A stretch of DNA of 64,000 nt from Desulfatibacillum aliphaticivorans DSM 15576 (GCF_000429905.1 NZ_AUCT01000021.1:83600-147599); one strand, 5' to 3'; shown: positions 45,373-55,612, numbered from the stretch's first letter. A program made the numbers and translations. Notes: a model not told the origin generated them from the sequence alone.

Positions 45373-47517
45373 ATGGCTAAGAGACGCGTGATCAAATGGA
45401 CCATAGGCATCATTGCCGCATTGGTGGTTCTTTGCGTGGGAGGCATAGCGTATGTATTATCCACATTGGACCTCAACCAGTTCAAAGCCGACATTGAAAC
45501 GAACGTCCAAAACGCCACGGGACGCAAACTGAACCTGGCGGGAGACGTGGAGTTGAAGATTGGCTTTTCTCCGGCCCTCACCGTGGAAAGCGTCTCGTTC
45601 GCCAATGCGGAATGGGGCTCTCAGCCCAATCTGGCCAGCATAGACCGCCTGGAAGTTCAGGTAGCGGTCCTTCCCTTGCTTAGGGGCGCCGTCAAAATAA
45701 AGCGGCTCATCTTAATCAAGCCTGAAATCCTGATTGAAACCAATAAAGACGGAAAATCCAACCTGGACTTCGGCGACTCGGAAAAAACCGCCGCTTCTTC
45801 CGAATCTTCTCCGAAAGAAGCAACGGAGCCGTCATCAGGACAAACCGGTTCGGGGCTGAATATCGACGTTGAAGAGTTTGTGCTCCAGGACGCCCGCCTT
45901 ACGTATAAGGACGGCCAATCAGGTTCTTCCCAGGAACTGGCTCTCAGCCTCGTAAAGGCCTCCCTGGACAGCGCAAACAAACTGACGCTCTCAGTCAGCG
46001 GCGCCTATAACGGGCAGCCCTTTGAAGTGAACGGCGAAACCGGCGGACTTGAAGACGCCATGAATCCCAAAGCCGACTGGCCGCTAAATATCACCGCCAA
46101 GGCCGGCGGGGCCGTCGTTACGGTGAAAGGGGCCATCCAAGACTTGAACGGCCCGGCAGGAATCGCCCTGGACTTCAACGCGGAAGGAAAAAGCCTGGCC
46201 GACTTGAACGCCGTTTCAGGCGCATCTCTGCCCGACCTGGGAAAATACGCGCTTTCGGGCAAACTCGCGGACGCCGGCTCCAAATCCTACAAAATCACCG
46301 CTTTGAAAGGGCAGTTGGGAGAAAGCGACATCTCCGGAGAAGCCGCCCTGGACATGAGCGGAAAGCGGCCCAACATCGTCCTCTCCCTGACGTCCAAAGC
46401 GCTGGATCTCAGGCCTTTCCTGCCGGACAAGTCCCAGGAAGTGGAAAAACCCAAGTCCAAGCCTGCTGCTGAGCCTAAAAAGAAATCCGACCGGGTTCTT
46501 CCCAACGATCCGCTTCCCACGGACCTTTTGCTCCTTGCTGACGCCAAGGGCGACATCAAAGTGGAGACGGTCCAACTGCAGGATTTTGCATTAACCGATA
46601 TTTGGCTGGACTTTGCCCTGAAAAACGGAACGCTGGACGTATCCTCTTTGAAAGCGGCCGGCGGAGAAGGCACGCTGGACATGACTTTGAAGGCCGCCGC
46701 CAAGGGGAATAGCCTGGATCTTGCCGGCAAGGCCGTCCTGGATCAGTTGGATATAGGCGGGCTTTTGGGTTTTCTTGGCGTGACGGACGCCTTTAAGGGA
46801 AACCTGGACATGGATCTCGAATTTGCAGGAAAGGGGGCTTCGGTTCGGGATATCATGGGCGGACTTGACGGCTTCTTAAGCATATCGGTCAAGGACGGCC
46901 AGCTTCAAAACAAATATCTGGATCTGCTGGGCGGGGACATGGCCACCGGATTTTTGCGCATGATCAACCCGGTTGCAGAGAAAAAGGATTACACCAAAGT
47001 CAATTGCCTGATCGCCCGTTTGAACGTCGTCAAGGGAGAGGCGCAGACCAAAGTCATGGTCATGGATACGGAATACATGAGCGTGGTGGGGGACGGAACC
47101 ATTGACTTTGAGACGGAAAGACTTAACATGTCTCTGGACCCCATGCCTAAAAAAGGCGTGCTGTCCGGTGTGAATATTGATGTGAGTTTTAGCATGTCTG
47201 AACTCGCCCAGCCTTTTGCGCTGGGAGGAACGTTGGCGTCGCCCAAGCTGGTCCTGGACCATACCAAAGCCGTTTTGACTTTGGGCAAGGGAGTGGGAGG
47301 CGCATTGCTGTTCGGGCCTGCAGGAGCAGCCGCTGCTTTGTTAAGCACAGGCCAATCCGACGAGAATCCTTGTGAATCCGCCGCCAAGGCGGCTGAGCAG
47401 GGAACCAAGTACCAAGGCGAGGAGAGCGAAAAGGGGGCGGCTGAAAAAGCCGCGGATTCGGTTGTCAATGAAATCAAGGGAGTGGGAAAGGGATTAAAAA
47501 ACTTGTTTTCTCAATAA
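45373..47517 (+). CDS. AsmA-family envelope protein
   Basis: A 714-residue protein with an N-terminal membrane anchor (~8-30), then the AsmA N-domain (DLNQFKADIE..VQNATGRKL) and long repetitive beta-strand regions, and a conserved C-terminal AsmA block (~480-640, around GNLDMDLEFAGKG and MDTEYMSVVGDGTIDF). AsmA-like proteins are bridge-like lipid carriers that help move phospholipids to the outer membrane. Linkers rich in Ser/Glu and Lys/Pro lie near 140 and 360. Confidence 0.92.
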   Translation: MAKRRVIKWTIGIIAALVVLCVGGIAYVLSTLDLNQFKADIETNVQNATGRKLNLAGDVELKIGFSPALTVESVSFANAEWGSQPNLASIDRLEVQVAVLPLLRGAVKIKRLILIKPEILIETNKDGKSNLDFGDSEKTAASSESSPKEATEPSSGQTGSGLNIDVEEFVLQDARLTYKDGQSGSSQELALSLVKASLDSANKLTLSVSGAYNGQPFEVNGETGGLEDAMNPKADWPLNITAKAGGAVVTVKGAIQDLNGPAGIALDFNAEGKSLADLNAVSGASLPDLGKYALSGKLADAGSKSYKITALKGQLGESDISGEAALDMSGKRPNIVLSLTSKALDLRPFLPDKSQEVEKPKSKPAAEPKKKSDRVLPNDPLPTDLLLLADAKGDIKVETVQLQDFALTDIWLDFALKNGTLDVSSLKAAGGEGTLDMTLKAAAKGNSLDLAGKAVLDQLDIGGLLGFLGVTDAFKGNLDMDLEFAGKGASVRDIMGGLDGFLSISVKDGQLQNKYLDLLGGDMATGFLRMINPVAEKKDYTKVNCLIARLNVVKGEAQTKVMVMDTEYMSVVGDGTIDFETERLNMSLDPMPKKGVLSGVNIDVSFSMSELAQPFALGGTLASPKLVLDHTKAVLTLGKGVGGALLFGPAGAAAALLSTGQSDENPCESAAKAAEQGTKYQGEESEKGAAEKAADSVVNEIKGVGKGLKNLFSQ

Positions 47518-47533
47518 ATTCGGCTCTGGTCGT

Positions 47534-47552
47534 GACATTTTGAAATAATGTC
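47534..47552. promoter_or_regulatory. Small inverted repeat upstream of htrA
   Basis: GACATT and AATGTC flank seven bases, 55 bases before the htrA ATG and 17 bases after the asmA stop. It may be an operator or part of a weak terminator; no regulator is suggested by context. Confidence 0.3.
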
Positions 47553-47606
47553 TTACGGTTAGTAAGTTAATTAAAAACCTGGCTGTATACCAGAAGGAGT
47601 ATTTCC

Positions 47607-49031
47607 ATGAAATCCATAACAACATTTTCCTCAAAAACAGGCGCTGCCGCGCTTGCAACCCTTTTTGTCTTTGTTTTTTTCGCCAGTCTCACCCCCAGCC
47701 CGGCTTGGTCCCGGGGCCTTCCCAAATCATTCTCCGATCTGGTGGAAAAAGCCAGTCCGTCGGTGGTTAATATCAGTGTAATGAAGGTGGTCAAGGGCAA
47801 GCAGCTCATGCCTTTTGGCCCGGACGATCCTTTTCATGATTTTTTTGAAAAATACTTCGGCGAAAAAATGCCCGGCAATCGCCGTTTGGGCGGCTTAGGC
47901 ACGGGATTCATTATCGATAAGGACGGGTATATTTTAACCAATAACCATGTGGTTGACGACGCTGATGAAATTAAGGTCAAGCTGACCAATGACAAGGAAT
48001 ATGACGCAAAAATCGTGGGAAAGGACCCCAAGACCGACCTCGCGCTTATTAAGATTGAGCCTGATGAGGCTATCGTTCCGCTGCCCTTAGGCGATTCGGA
48101 AGCCCTGAAGGTCGGCGATTGGGTAATGGCCATTGGCAACCCTTACGGACTGGGGAACACGGTTACGGCCGGCATCTGCAGCGCCAAATACCGCAGGATC
48201 GGCGCGGGGGCCTACGATAATTTCATCCAGACCGACGCGTCCATCAACCCCGGCAACAGCGGCGGCCCCTTATTGAACATGGACGGGGAAGTGGTGGGCA
48301 TTAACACAGCCATATTCTCTCGCTCCGGAGGCAGCGTGGGCATCGGGTTCGCCATTCCCAGCAACATGGCCAAGGATCTCCTGCCTCAGTTGAAGGACGG
48401 CAAGGTCATTCGCGGCTGGCTCGGCGTGCTTGTGCAAGGAATCACTCCGGAGCTTAAGGACGCCCTGGACCTGGAAGACACCAAGGGCGCCCTGGTCAGC
48501 AGCGTCACCCCCGGCGGCCCGGCGGAAAAGGCCGGCATGGAGCGGGGCGACGTTGTGGTTACCTTTGACGGAACTCCTATCAAGGAAATGGGCGATCTTC
48601 CTTATGTTGTAGCTTCCACCCCGGTTGGCAAAAACGTGGAGGTTGAGATTATTAGAAAGGGGAAGAAAAAGACCATTGAGGTTAAAATCGCCCAACTGCA
48701 GGAAGATGAAAAAAGCCTGATGGCTTCCCAGGAAGACGCGCAGGGGCCGAACATTGGCCTGGCTTTGCAGGAGGTCACGCCTGAAATCGCTTCCAGCCTC
48801 GGCCTTTCCAAGTCTACGGGAGTGGTGATTTCCAGAGTCACGCCGTATTCCGCAGCCGCAGAAGCGGATTTACGGTCCGGCGACCTGATTGTTGAACTGG
48901 ACGGGAAAGAAGTGGAAACCGTTTCGGATGCGAACAAGATTCTGTCCAAGTTCAAAAAGGGCGACACAGTCCTGTTCCTGATCGAAAGACAAGGCTCCAC
49001 GCATTTCGCCACCGTCAAAGTATGGGAGTAA
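47607..49031 (+). CDS. Periplasmic serine protease of the DegP/HtrA family
   Basis: A 474-residue Do-type protease. A signal peptide ends near AWS (~36). The trypsin-like domain has the full triad: His in TNNHVV, Asp in DLALIKI and Ser in GNSGGPL. Two PDZ domains follow (~285-370 and ~390-470), with the usual GWLGV entry. It acts in the periplasm as protease and chaperone for misfolded proteins. AAGGAG precedes the start. Confidence 0.95.
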   Translation: MKSITTFSSKTGAAALATLFVFVFFASLTPSPAWSRGLPKSFSDLVEKASPSVVNISVMKVVKGKQLMPFGPDDPFHDFFEKYFGEKMPGNRRLGGLGTGFIIDKDGYILTNNHVVDDADEIKVKLTNDKEYDAKIVGKDPKTDLALIKIEPDEAIVPLPLGDSEALKVGDWVMAIGNPYGLGNTVTAGICSAKYRRIGAGAYDNFIQTDASINPGNSGGPLLNMDGEVVGINTAIFSRSGGSVGIGFAIPSNMAKDLLPQLKDGKVIRGWLGVLVQGITPELKDALDLEDTKGALVSSVTPGGPAEKAGMERGDVVVTFDGTPIKEMGDLPYVVASTPVGKNVEVEIIRKGKKKTIEVKIAQLQEDEKSLMASQEDAQGPNIGLALQEVTPEIASSLGLSKSTGVVISRVTPYSAAAEADLRSGDLIVELDGKEVETVSDANKILSKFKKGDTVLFLIERQGSTHFATVKVWE

Positions 49032-49036
49032 AGACT

Positions 49037-49519
49037 TTATAAAGCGACATTGACCAAGGCCGGCTTGAGGATTTCATCCAGAGCCTTGGGGGAAATGGAG
49101 GCCAGCAAGCCGCGTTTTCCCGCATTGATGTAAATCGGCTTCAAGTCCATAATAGAGGCTTCCGCGTAAACCGGAAGCCTCTTTTTTGTTCCAAAGGGCG
49201 AGATGCCCCCCACCATGTAGCCCGTCAAGGCATTGGCCTTTTTAGGATCGCAGGGCTGAACGGCCTTGACGCCAATGGCGCGGGCGAGGGCTTTGGTGGA
49301 AACCTCCTTGTCCCCGTGCATGAGCACCAACAAAGCCTGCTTGTTCTCATCCTCCATGACCAGGGTTTTCACCACCTGATACTCATCCAGCCCAAGGGCG
49401 TGAGCAGCGCCGGCTGCCCCCCCTTTATCCTCGTACTTATAGGGATGCAGTTCAAATTCGGCCTTATGGCTTTTTAGTTCTCTGATTGCCTGTGTCATTG
49501 GGGCTTTGTGCTTTGCCAT
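49037..49519 (-). CDS. ybaK: Cys-tRNA(Pro)/Cys-tRNA(Cys) deacylase YbaK
   Basis: A 160-residue YbaK/EbsC protein. AGGAAGAG supports ATG 49519 over an in-frame one at 49636. The catalytic Lys is in VVKTLVM and the GGISPFG loop binds the aminoacyl end. It clears mischarged Cys-tRNA(Pro). The gene converges on htrA, with only five bases between stops. Confidence 0.92.
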   Translation of the reverse strand: MAKHKAPMTQAIRELKSHKAEFELHPYKYEDKGGAAGAAHALGLDEYQVVKTLVMEDENKQALLVLMHGDKEVSTKALARAIGVKAVQPCDPKKANALTGYMVGGISPFGTKKRLPVYAEASIMDLKPIYINAGKRGLLASISPKALDEILKPALVNVAL

Positions 49520-49656
49520 GAATTCTCTTCCTGTCAATGATTCGACTGGGTTCGTCTTCCAGTCATTCACATTTCCCTCCGCCCGTTCGCCGATTCTGGA
49601 ATACCATTTGCATACAGAAAATTCAACCAAGCCCAAACAGGAGACTTACTTTCATT

Positions 49657-50556
49657 ATGATGGACATTCGGTTAAGAGATCTTTTTGACGAGATGCAGGA
49701 AGGTTTGTACCTGACGGATAACGAACGGCGCATCACCCACTGGAACGAGGCGGCGGAACGTTTAACAGGGTATACGGCGGAACAGGTTATCGGCTCCAAA
49801 TGTTCTGACAATGTGTTGATGCATGTGAATGAACAGGGGGAATGCCTCTGCATGGGAGAGTGCCCTTTGCGTGACACCATCTTCGATGGAACGCCGAGGG
49901 AAGCCGATGTTTTTATGCATCATAAAAACGGACATCGGGTCCCGGTCAGAGTGCGCGTCCTGCCTCTGAGGAATTCAAACGGAGACATCGTGGGAGGGGC
50001 GGAGTTCTTCTCCGATGTTAGCAGTCAAATGGGCGTGCAAGCCCGAATCAAAGAGCTTGAGCAGCTTGTGCTGATTGACAATCTCACCATGCTTTCAAAC
50101 AGAAGGCACGTGGAAGCGGAACTGGACCGCTTCCTCACCGAAAAGCAGCGATACGACCTCTCATTCGGCGTTTTGTTTCTGGACCTGGATCATTTCAAAA
50201 ACGTTAATGACACCTTCGGACACAATGTAGGCGACCTGGTCTTGAAAACGGTGGGCGCCACGTTGAAATCGTGCGCCAGGCCCTATGACACCTTTGGGCG
50301 ATGGGGAGGAGAGGAGTTCATTGGGCTCATCCGTAATATTGACGCCCCTAATTTAAGAGGGCTTGGAGAAAGAATCAGAGGGCTTGTAGCAGCTACCATG
50401 ATCAACACGCCTTGCGGAAAAACCCTGCAGGTAACCGCGTCCATCGGAGGAACCACGGCCCGGCAGGAAGACGATATGGAATCCATCATTGCGCGAGCTG
50501 ACAAAAATTTGTATTGTAGTAAGAATTCCGGAAGGAATTGCCTGACTCTGTCTTAG
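49657..50556 (+). CDS. PAS-GGDEF diguanylate cyclase
   Basis: A 299-residue protein: an N-terminal PAS domain (1-125), a short coil and a GGDEF domain (~140-299) with an intact WGGEEF active site, so it can probably make c-di-GMP. No inhibitory RxxD five residues before GGEEF is seen. The PAS contains a cluster of four cysteines (GSKC and GECLCMGEC), which could hold a metal, heme or Fe-S sensor. No membrane segment is seen. The nearest ribosome-like site AGGAG is rather far (14 bases) from the ATG. Confidence 0.87.
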   Translation: MMDIRLRDLFDEMQEGLYLTDNERRITHWNEAAERLTGYTAEQVIGSKCSDNVLMHVNEQGECLCMGECPLRDTIFDGTPREADVFMHHKNGHRVPVRVRVLPLRNSNGDIVGGAEFFSDVSSQMGVQARIKELEQLVLIDNLTMLSNRRHVEAELDRFLTEKQRYDLSFGVLFLDLDHFKNVNDTFGHNVGDLVLKTVGATLKSCARPYDTFGRWGGEEFIGLIRNIDAPNLRGLGERIRGLVAATMINTPCGKTLQVTASIGGTTARQEDDMESIIARADKNLYCSKNSGRNCLTLS

Positions 50557-50607
50557 GCCTTGAGGCAGTATGCATTGGCGAGACGCGCGTCCCTGAGGGG
50601 GGATTTG

Positions 50608-52179
50608 ATGGAAGGGGTCGGAAAAAATCGCCTTATAACCATTTTTGGCCTTGCCGCTGGAGCAGCCGGTTTTGCCGTTGTCATTGCCATGACTTCCGGT
50701 TACGGCATCGGCCTGACCATGGACGGCGCGTCTTATGCGGCCTGCGCCCGCAGCCTTGCAGACGGCCGGGGATTTTACGCCTTTGACGGGCGGCCCTACA
50801 TCCATTGGCCCCCGCTCTTTCCCATGGTTCTTGCAGCGCCCGGATTGTTCGGTCTGGATCCGGTGGATGTCCTTCCCTGGCTTCACGCACTGGTTTTCGG
50901 ACTTATCGTCTTTGGATTCCATCATATTCTCCATAACAATTTAAAATCCTCCCTTTTGACGATCTGGGGGACTCTGGCCGTCCTGCTTTCGCTTCCTTTA
51001 ATAAATCTTTCAACCTGCGCCTATTCCGAGCCTTTGTTTGTTTTGTTGTGCGGGGCGTATGTCTATTTCCTCCAATCATTTCTTTCCAACCAAAAAACAA
51101 CCGGATTTGCTTTAACGTGCCTTTTCGCCTCTTTGCTTTGCTTGCAGCGATACGCCGGCGTTGCCATGCCCGCGGCGGGAGCGGCCATGATAGTCTTGGC
51201 GCTGGCGGATGCTTCTTATGGCAAGCGAATCAAAATGGCCGCCGCCTTGTGCACAGCCGCCTATTTGCCTTTGGGCGTCTGGCTGGCCAGAAACTTTGCG
51301 GTGAGCGCCCGCTTCGCCGGATTCAAAGCCGGGGGCGGGGGGCGCCTGGCGGATTTATTGGAGTCGCACAAGCAGGTTGTCTCGTCATGGATTTTTCCCG
51401 GACAGGGGAATTTCACCCTGACGCTCTTTCTGGCGCTCATGGGAATTCTTGCGGTTGTTTTATTGCGGAAAAAAGCCGGAAAAGGCTTCCGGGCCGTTTT
51501 CCAAACAAACAGCCTGACAACGATGGCCGGGGTCGTTGGGATCTGTTTCGGCGTTTACTGGTTTTTTATTTTAGGCGCTGCATGGTTTTCGTATGATGTG
51601 GACAACAATCCCCACCGGTTTATCGCGGTGATTCAATTGCCTTTTTACTACCTGACGCTGGCTTTGATTGACAAGGCTCTTTATGCTTCCCGGGGCGGCG
51701 GGGCTTTTAAAGCAAGCCGTGCAGCCCTGGCGATCCTCGCGTGCTTTTGGCTTGCGGCTTTTTGGGGCCGCACAAGCGGGGAGTTGCAAACAACGGCAAA
51801 AACCGGCCCCGGGATGTCGTTGTTCAATTACGAAGAACCGAATAATAGCCGAATCCCCGCCAGCCAAAAGGAGCGGTTGGCTTTATGCCATTGGCTTGAT
51901 TCCTTGCCCGAGGATTGCCCGGTATACAGCAATGTTGCTCCTTTTTTGTACGGGCTTTATGGAAAGAAAGCCATGTGGGCGCCTGCAAAAGCCGGAAATG
52001 GAAATAAAGAAATCTTCGTCAAAGGGGTCTTGGGGTGGGGACGGCCCTGCGCCTTTATCCGTTTTGACATGCTCACATCCCCTGACTATGAGGGTCTGTT
52101 GTCAATGCAGCATGTCATGGACTTCCCGGAGGGACGGGCCTTTTTGATTGTACCGGCGCCGCCGGAGTTAAAGCCATAA
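50608..52179 (+). CDS. Membrane glycosyltransferase-like protein (GT-C fold)
   Basis: A 523-residue polytopic protein with about ten hydrophobic helices. The first large extracytoplasmic loop carries MDGASYAACARSL and YIHWPPLFP, which resembles the acidic motif region of GT-C enzymes (ArnT/PMT-like). Start 50608 has GAGGGGGG just upstream, preferred to TTG 50560. A short soluble C-terminal domain follows. Probable role: transfer of a sugar from a polyprenyl carrier; acceptor unknown. It converges on the Kdo transferase gene. Confidence 0.78.
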   Translation: MEGVGKNRLITIFGLAAGAAGFAVVIAMTSGYGIGLTMDGASYAACARSLADGRGFYAFDGRPYIHWPPLFPMVLAAPGLFGLDPVDVLPWLHALVFGLIVFGFHHILHNNLKSSLLTIWGTLAVLLSLPLINLSTCAYSEPLFVLLCGAYVYFLQSFLSNQKTTGFALTCLFASLLCLQRYAGVAMPAAGAAMIVLALADASYGKRIKMAAALCTAAYLPLGVWLARNFAVSARFAGFKAGGGGRLADLLESHKQVVSSWIFPGQGNFTLTLFLALMGILAVVLLRKKAGKGFRAVFQTNSLTTMAGVVGICFGVYWFFILGAAWFSYDVDNNPHRFIAVIQLPFYYLTLALIDKALYASRGGGAFKASRAALAILACFWLAAFWGRTSGELQTTAKTGPGMSLFNYEEPNNSRIPASQKERLALCHWLDSLPEDCPVYSNVAPFLYGLYGKKAMWAPAKAGNGNKEIFVKGVLGWGRPCAFIRFDMLTSPDYEGLLSMQHVMDFPEGRAFLIVPAPPELKP

Positions 52180-52183
52180 GGCT

Positions 52184-53461
52184 TTAGTCAATAAAACGAC
52201 GTATAACGGCGGCATGCCTTGCTGCAGCGCCTCTCCGGGACTGAATGCAGGACAAGGCCCTGGCGCCCATTTCCTTTGCCGCGCGGGGATCGTTCAGGAG
52301 GTCCAGCATTTGGTTCGTCAAATCCTCCCGATCTCGGACGGTGCGGCCTCCGCCCGCCGCTTCCAACAGGTCCCTGGCTTCGGCGAAATCATCCATATGA
52401 GGGCCGTACAGCACGGGCTTGCCCCAGGAGGCGGGCTCTAAAACGTTCTGGCCGCCAAGCTCCACCAGGCTGGCCCCGCAAAATACGACATCCGCAAGGC
52501 TGTACAGGTTCAGCAAACATCCCATGCGGTCCACCAGCAGCACGGGGGCCTTTAAGGGCGCCCCTCGCTCCTCAAGAGCCGAAAAGGTTTCATGCGTCAG
52601 ACCCCGGCCCTGAATGATTGCCGCCGCTTCTGCTTTTCGCTCTATGTGTCTTGGCGCCAGGATGAGCGTTGCATTCGGATGTTTCTTCCGCACCTGGACC
52701 ATCATGTCGAGAATCGCTTCTTCTTCTCCGTTCCGGGTGCTGCCGGCCACGATGACCGGGCCTGAGTCCTGGGGCGGAAGGCTATGCAGCGGCGCGTCCG
52801 ACATGCTTCGAGCGTGATCCGCCAAAAAGTCGTACTTGGCGTTTCCATTGACGGCGATCCTGTCGGGCGGCGCGCCCATGGCTTTGATGCGCTGCGCATC
52901 ATCAAGGCTTATCATGGAGAAGGCTGACATAGCTCCAAGAATTTCGGTAAAAAAGGATTTAACTCGCAGATAGGACTTGATGGAGCGGGAGGATATGCGG
53001 CCGTTGGCCATGACGGTGGGAATCCCCATGTTCGCGGCCTGCAGGATCCATTGAGGCCAGAGCTCCGTTTCCAGCAAAACCAGGACGTCGGGCCGAAACC
53101 AACGCAGGGCTTTTTGAACCGGGGCTTTGAAATCCAACGGAGCGTAGACTGCGGCGGCGCTGTCTCCGAACAAGACCCGCGCCCGTTCCCGGCCGAAGTG
53201 AGTGCCTGCGGAGATTACAAAACCCGCTTCCGGCGCCATGGCTTTTAAGGCGTCGCTGACTGCCTTGGCGACCCCGACTTCCCCCACGGATGACGCGTGC
53301 ATCCAGATTTTCGGCTTGCCCTCGGCTTGCGCTCGGGTGCGGCCCGGATATAGCCCGAGCCGCTGGGAAAAATCCTCGGGCGTTTTGGAAACAAGTCTTG
53401 AGTAGCCCCAGAACAAGGGGGCCCCGTAAATAAAAAGGCCTTCCGTCGCCAAAGAATACAA
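52184..53461 (-). CDS. waaA: 3-deoxy-D-manno-octulosonic acid transferase (Kdo transferase)
   Basis: A 425-residue GT30 enzyme. The frame is open further upstream, but TTG 53461, nine bases after a G7 run, gives the family length and begins just after the LpoA-like gene ends. Motifs: WMHASSVGEVG with the catalytic Glu, LLETELWPQ, AGSTRNGEEE and the C-terminal FCGASLVELGGQNVLEP. It adds Kdo to lipid A precursor at the inner membrane. The start TTG is an inference from length. Confidence 0.92.
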   Translation of the reverse strand: MYSLATEGLFIYGAPLFWGYSRLVSKTPEDFSQRLGLYPGRTRAQAEGKPKIWMHASSVGEVGVAKAVSDALKAMAPEAGFVISAGTHFGRERARVLFGDSAAAVYAPLDFKAPVQKALRWFRPDVLVLLETELWPQWILQAANMGIPTVMANGRISSRSIKSYLRVKSFFTEILGAMSAFSMISLDDAQRIKAMGAPPDRIAVNGNAKYDFLADHARSMSDAPLHSLPPQDSGPVIVAGSTRNGEEEAILDMMVQVRKKHPNATLILAPRHIERKAEAAAIIQGRGLTHETFSALEERGAPLKAPVLLVDRMGCLLNLYSLADVVFCGASLVELGGQNVLEPASWGKPVLYGPHMDDFAEARDLLEAAGGGRTVRDREDLTNQMLDLLNDPRAAKEMGARALSCIQSRRGAAARHAAVIRRFID

Positions 53462-53513
53462 CTGGCTGACAGGCCCCCCCGCAGTTGTTGTCCGCCTCGC
53501 TGATTTAAGCAAG

Positions 53514-55532
53514 TCAGTAAGGCCTTTCGTTGGGTGTTCCGGTGATGGAAAAAACGCTTTTAGGCTCCGGCTTGGGAACCTGGACAAACCGCCCTCTTTC
53601 GATCTTGAGCAGATACAGGTCTTTATCCACTTCTCCGGTCTCGTCAAAGAAGGTCCTTCCGGTCACGCCGTGAAAATCCGCCTGCGACAGCGCATGGCGC
53701 AAAGATTCCCTGCTGTAAACCTGGGGCTGACTCATAAGCTCCAAGGTCAGGTTGGCGGAATCGTAGCCAAGGGCCTCGAGAAATCCCGGACTGCTTCCGT
53801 ACGTGTCTTCGTACAGGGAAATAAACTCCCTGACTTTGGGATCCGGGCTTTGCTTAAAGAAAATGTCCGGCATAACAGCCCCATTGGCGTAAACGCCGCC
53901 GATGTCAATCAGTTTAGGAGAGTGCCACAGGTTGGGCCCCATAAGCAGCACGCCATTGACGTCATGAAATTTCAATTGGGGCATAACCAGTCCGGACACG
54001 CTGGGGGAGTCAGGCATATAAAGCACGTCAAAATCAATAATGGGGTCCGGCTCCTCATCGCCCTTGGAGGCTGCCTCTTCATCCAACTCTTCCTCTATAG
54101 CCGGCGTTTCTTCCTCCACCTCAGGGCGGTCGTAATACAAACCCACCAGTTTTTTGATGGGATCGGCAAAATCCGTTTGCTTGGGCTCGTAGGACTCCAC
54201 GCCGGTAACCATGCCGCCCTGGCGAACCACTTCCTGCCAGAAGATGGACATGTTGGCGCGGCCGTAATCGTCATTGGGGAAGAGGATCGCAAAACGGTTC
54301 AAACCCAGTGTCTCGCGGGCGTAGGTTACCAAGGTCCTGGCTTGCATGGGCAAGGTGAGGTAATTTCTGAACAGATAGCCGCCCTGCTCGGCCACGGATT
54401 GCTTTTGAGTGAAAACGATGGACGGGACGCCGAACTCTTTCGCCGGCGCCATGACGGCGTCAGCGGCCAGCATAGGACCGATGACCAGGGACACGTTTTG
54501 TTCTGCAAGCTCTCGAAAGCCCTGGGCCGCCATAATGGGGTCGCCCTGAGTGTCCCGCACTTCCATCCGGTATGCGCGGCCTGGATTGGTCACGTTGTGA
54601 AGGCTGATCGCCATCTCAATGCCGGACAGAAGCTGATTGCCAAAGCGCTCATAAGGCCCTGAAAGGGGAAGCAGGACGCCGATGGCGCTTTGCTGGAACC
54701 CTTCCATTTGCTTCAGGTCATCCAACAGCACCTGGGCTTCCCCCGCCGTTTGCTGATCCGGGCAATCGGCCAGCAGTTTTTCCAGGGTTTCCTGGGCTTG
54801 GGTCCATTGCTCTCCGCCGATTTCCTGGTGGGCCAGCTTTAAGGCCAGCAACCCTTTGACGGAGCAATCCCCGCTTTTTCCCAAAATCGTTTCAGCTTGG
54901 GAAAAACTGAGAAGATCCAGGACCTTTTCCATTTTCATGAAAAGGAGGTCTTTTTCCCCAGCCCGGGCTTGAGAATGGGCCTTCATGTACGAGTCCAGCG
55001 CTTTTTCCGCCTCGCCCCAGGACATATAGACATCGCCTAGCAAAGAGAGAGCCCGGACTCTTTCCTGGGCGGTCTTGGAGGAGGAGGCCATCTGCCTGAG
55101 CATGGGGATAAGGGCTTCGTAACGCTCTTCCTTATAGTAGGTGTTCAGGATTCCCCATCTGGCGTCCGTTACCATGGCGGAGGCGGGGTATTTGGCCAGA
55201 ATCTTCCTGTAAGCATCCCGCGCCTTCTCGTATTTTTGATTATCCACGGCCATCTGGGCGATCTGCAACCACGCTGCTGGCGCAAGGGCGCTCCTGGGAT
55301 ACTTGGTCAGGTACTGCTGATAAAGCCGTTCCGCATAAGCATATTGCTTGGCTGCATACATTTTTTCGGCCTTGGCGAAAAGCTGCTCATCCCCTCTTTG
55401 GGTTGCTGCAGGACGGGTGCTCTTACCGGGGAGGATTTTTTTGCCGCCGCAGGACGTTGCGGCCAGCAGGACCGCTATCAACAAACAACATAGGCGGGCA
55501 GCCCTTTTTATGTTTCCCATTTTTGCTTGCAT
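53514..55532 (-). CDS. LpoA-like penicillin-binding protein activator lipoprotein
   Basis: A 672-residue lipoprotein (LAATSCG lipobox). Residues ~45-270 form TPR-like repeats (YAERLYQQYLTKYPRS, KARDAYRKILAKYP); residues ~285-650 have the periplasmic binding protein type-1 fold of branched-chain amino-acid receptors. This pairing is that of LpoA, which activates the murein synthase PBP1A from the outer membrane. An acidic insertion (EEETPAIEEELDEE, ~485-505) interrupts the second half. It lies upstream of waaA in a leftward envelope operon. Confidence 0.85.
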   Translation of the reverse strand: MQAKMGNIKRAARLCCLLIAVLLAATSCGGKKILPGKSTRPAATQRGDEQLFAKAEKMYAAKQYAYAERLYQQYLTKYPRSALAPAAWLQIAQMAVDNQKYEKARDAYRKILAKYPASAMVTDARWGILNTYYKEERYEALIPMLRQMASSSKTAQERVRALSLLGDVYMSWGEAEKALDSYMKAHSQARAGEKDLLFMKMEKVLDLLSFSQAETILGKSGDCSVKGLLALKLAHQEIGGEQWTQAQETLEKLLADCPDQQTAGEAQVLLDDLKQMEGFQQSAIGVLLPLSGPYERFGNQLLSGIEMAISLHNVTNPGRAYRMEVRDTQGDPIMAAQGFRELAEQNVSLVIGPMLAADAVMAPAKEFGVPSIVFTQKQSVAEQGGYLFRNYLTLPMQARTLVTYARETLGLNRFAILFPNDDYGRANMSIFWQEVVRQGGMVTGVESYEPKQTDFADPIKKLVGLYYDRPEVEEETPAIEEELDEEAASKGDEEPDPIIDFDVLYMPDSPSVSGLVMPQLKFHDVNGVLLMGPNLWHSPKLIDIGGVYANGAVMPDIFFKQSPDPKVREFISLYEDTYGSSPGFLEALGYDSANLTLELMSQPQVYSRESLRHALSQADFHGVTGRTFFDETGEVDKDLYLLKIERGRFVQVPKPEPKSVFSITGTPNERPY

Positions 55533-55612
55533 AGCCCTATCTATAATCCGAAAAAAGGTTTACAGCCGTGCGCGGCCTGGTAAGCCGGCCCTGGCCGTCC
55601 AACCCAACCGGT

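Noticed and set aside
53462..53647. N-terminal extension of the Kdo transferase
   Set aside because: It overlaps the preceding gene and makes the enzyme about 60 residues too long.
53670..54662. 330-codon ORF opposite the LpoA-like gene
   Set aside because: Antisense shadow; the leftward frame has a lipobox, TPRs and a known fold.
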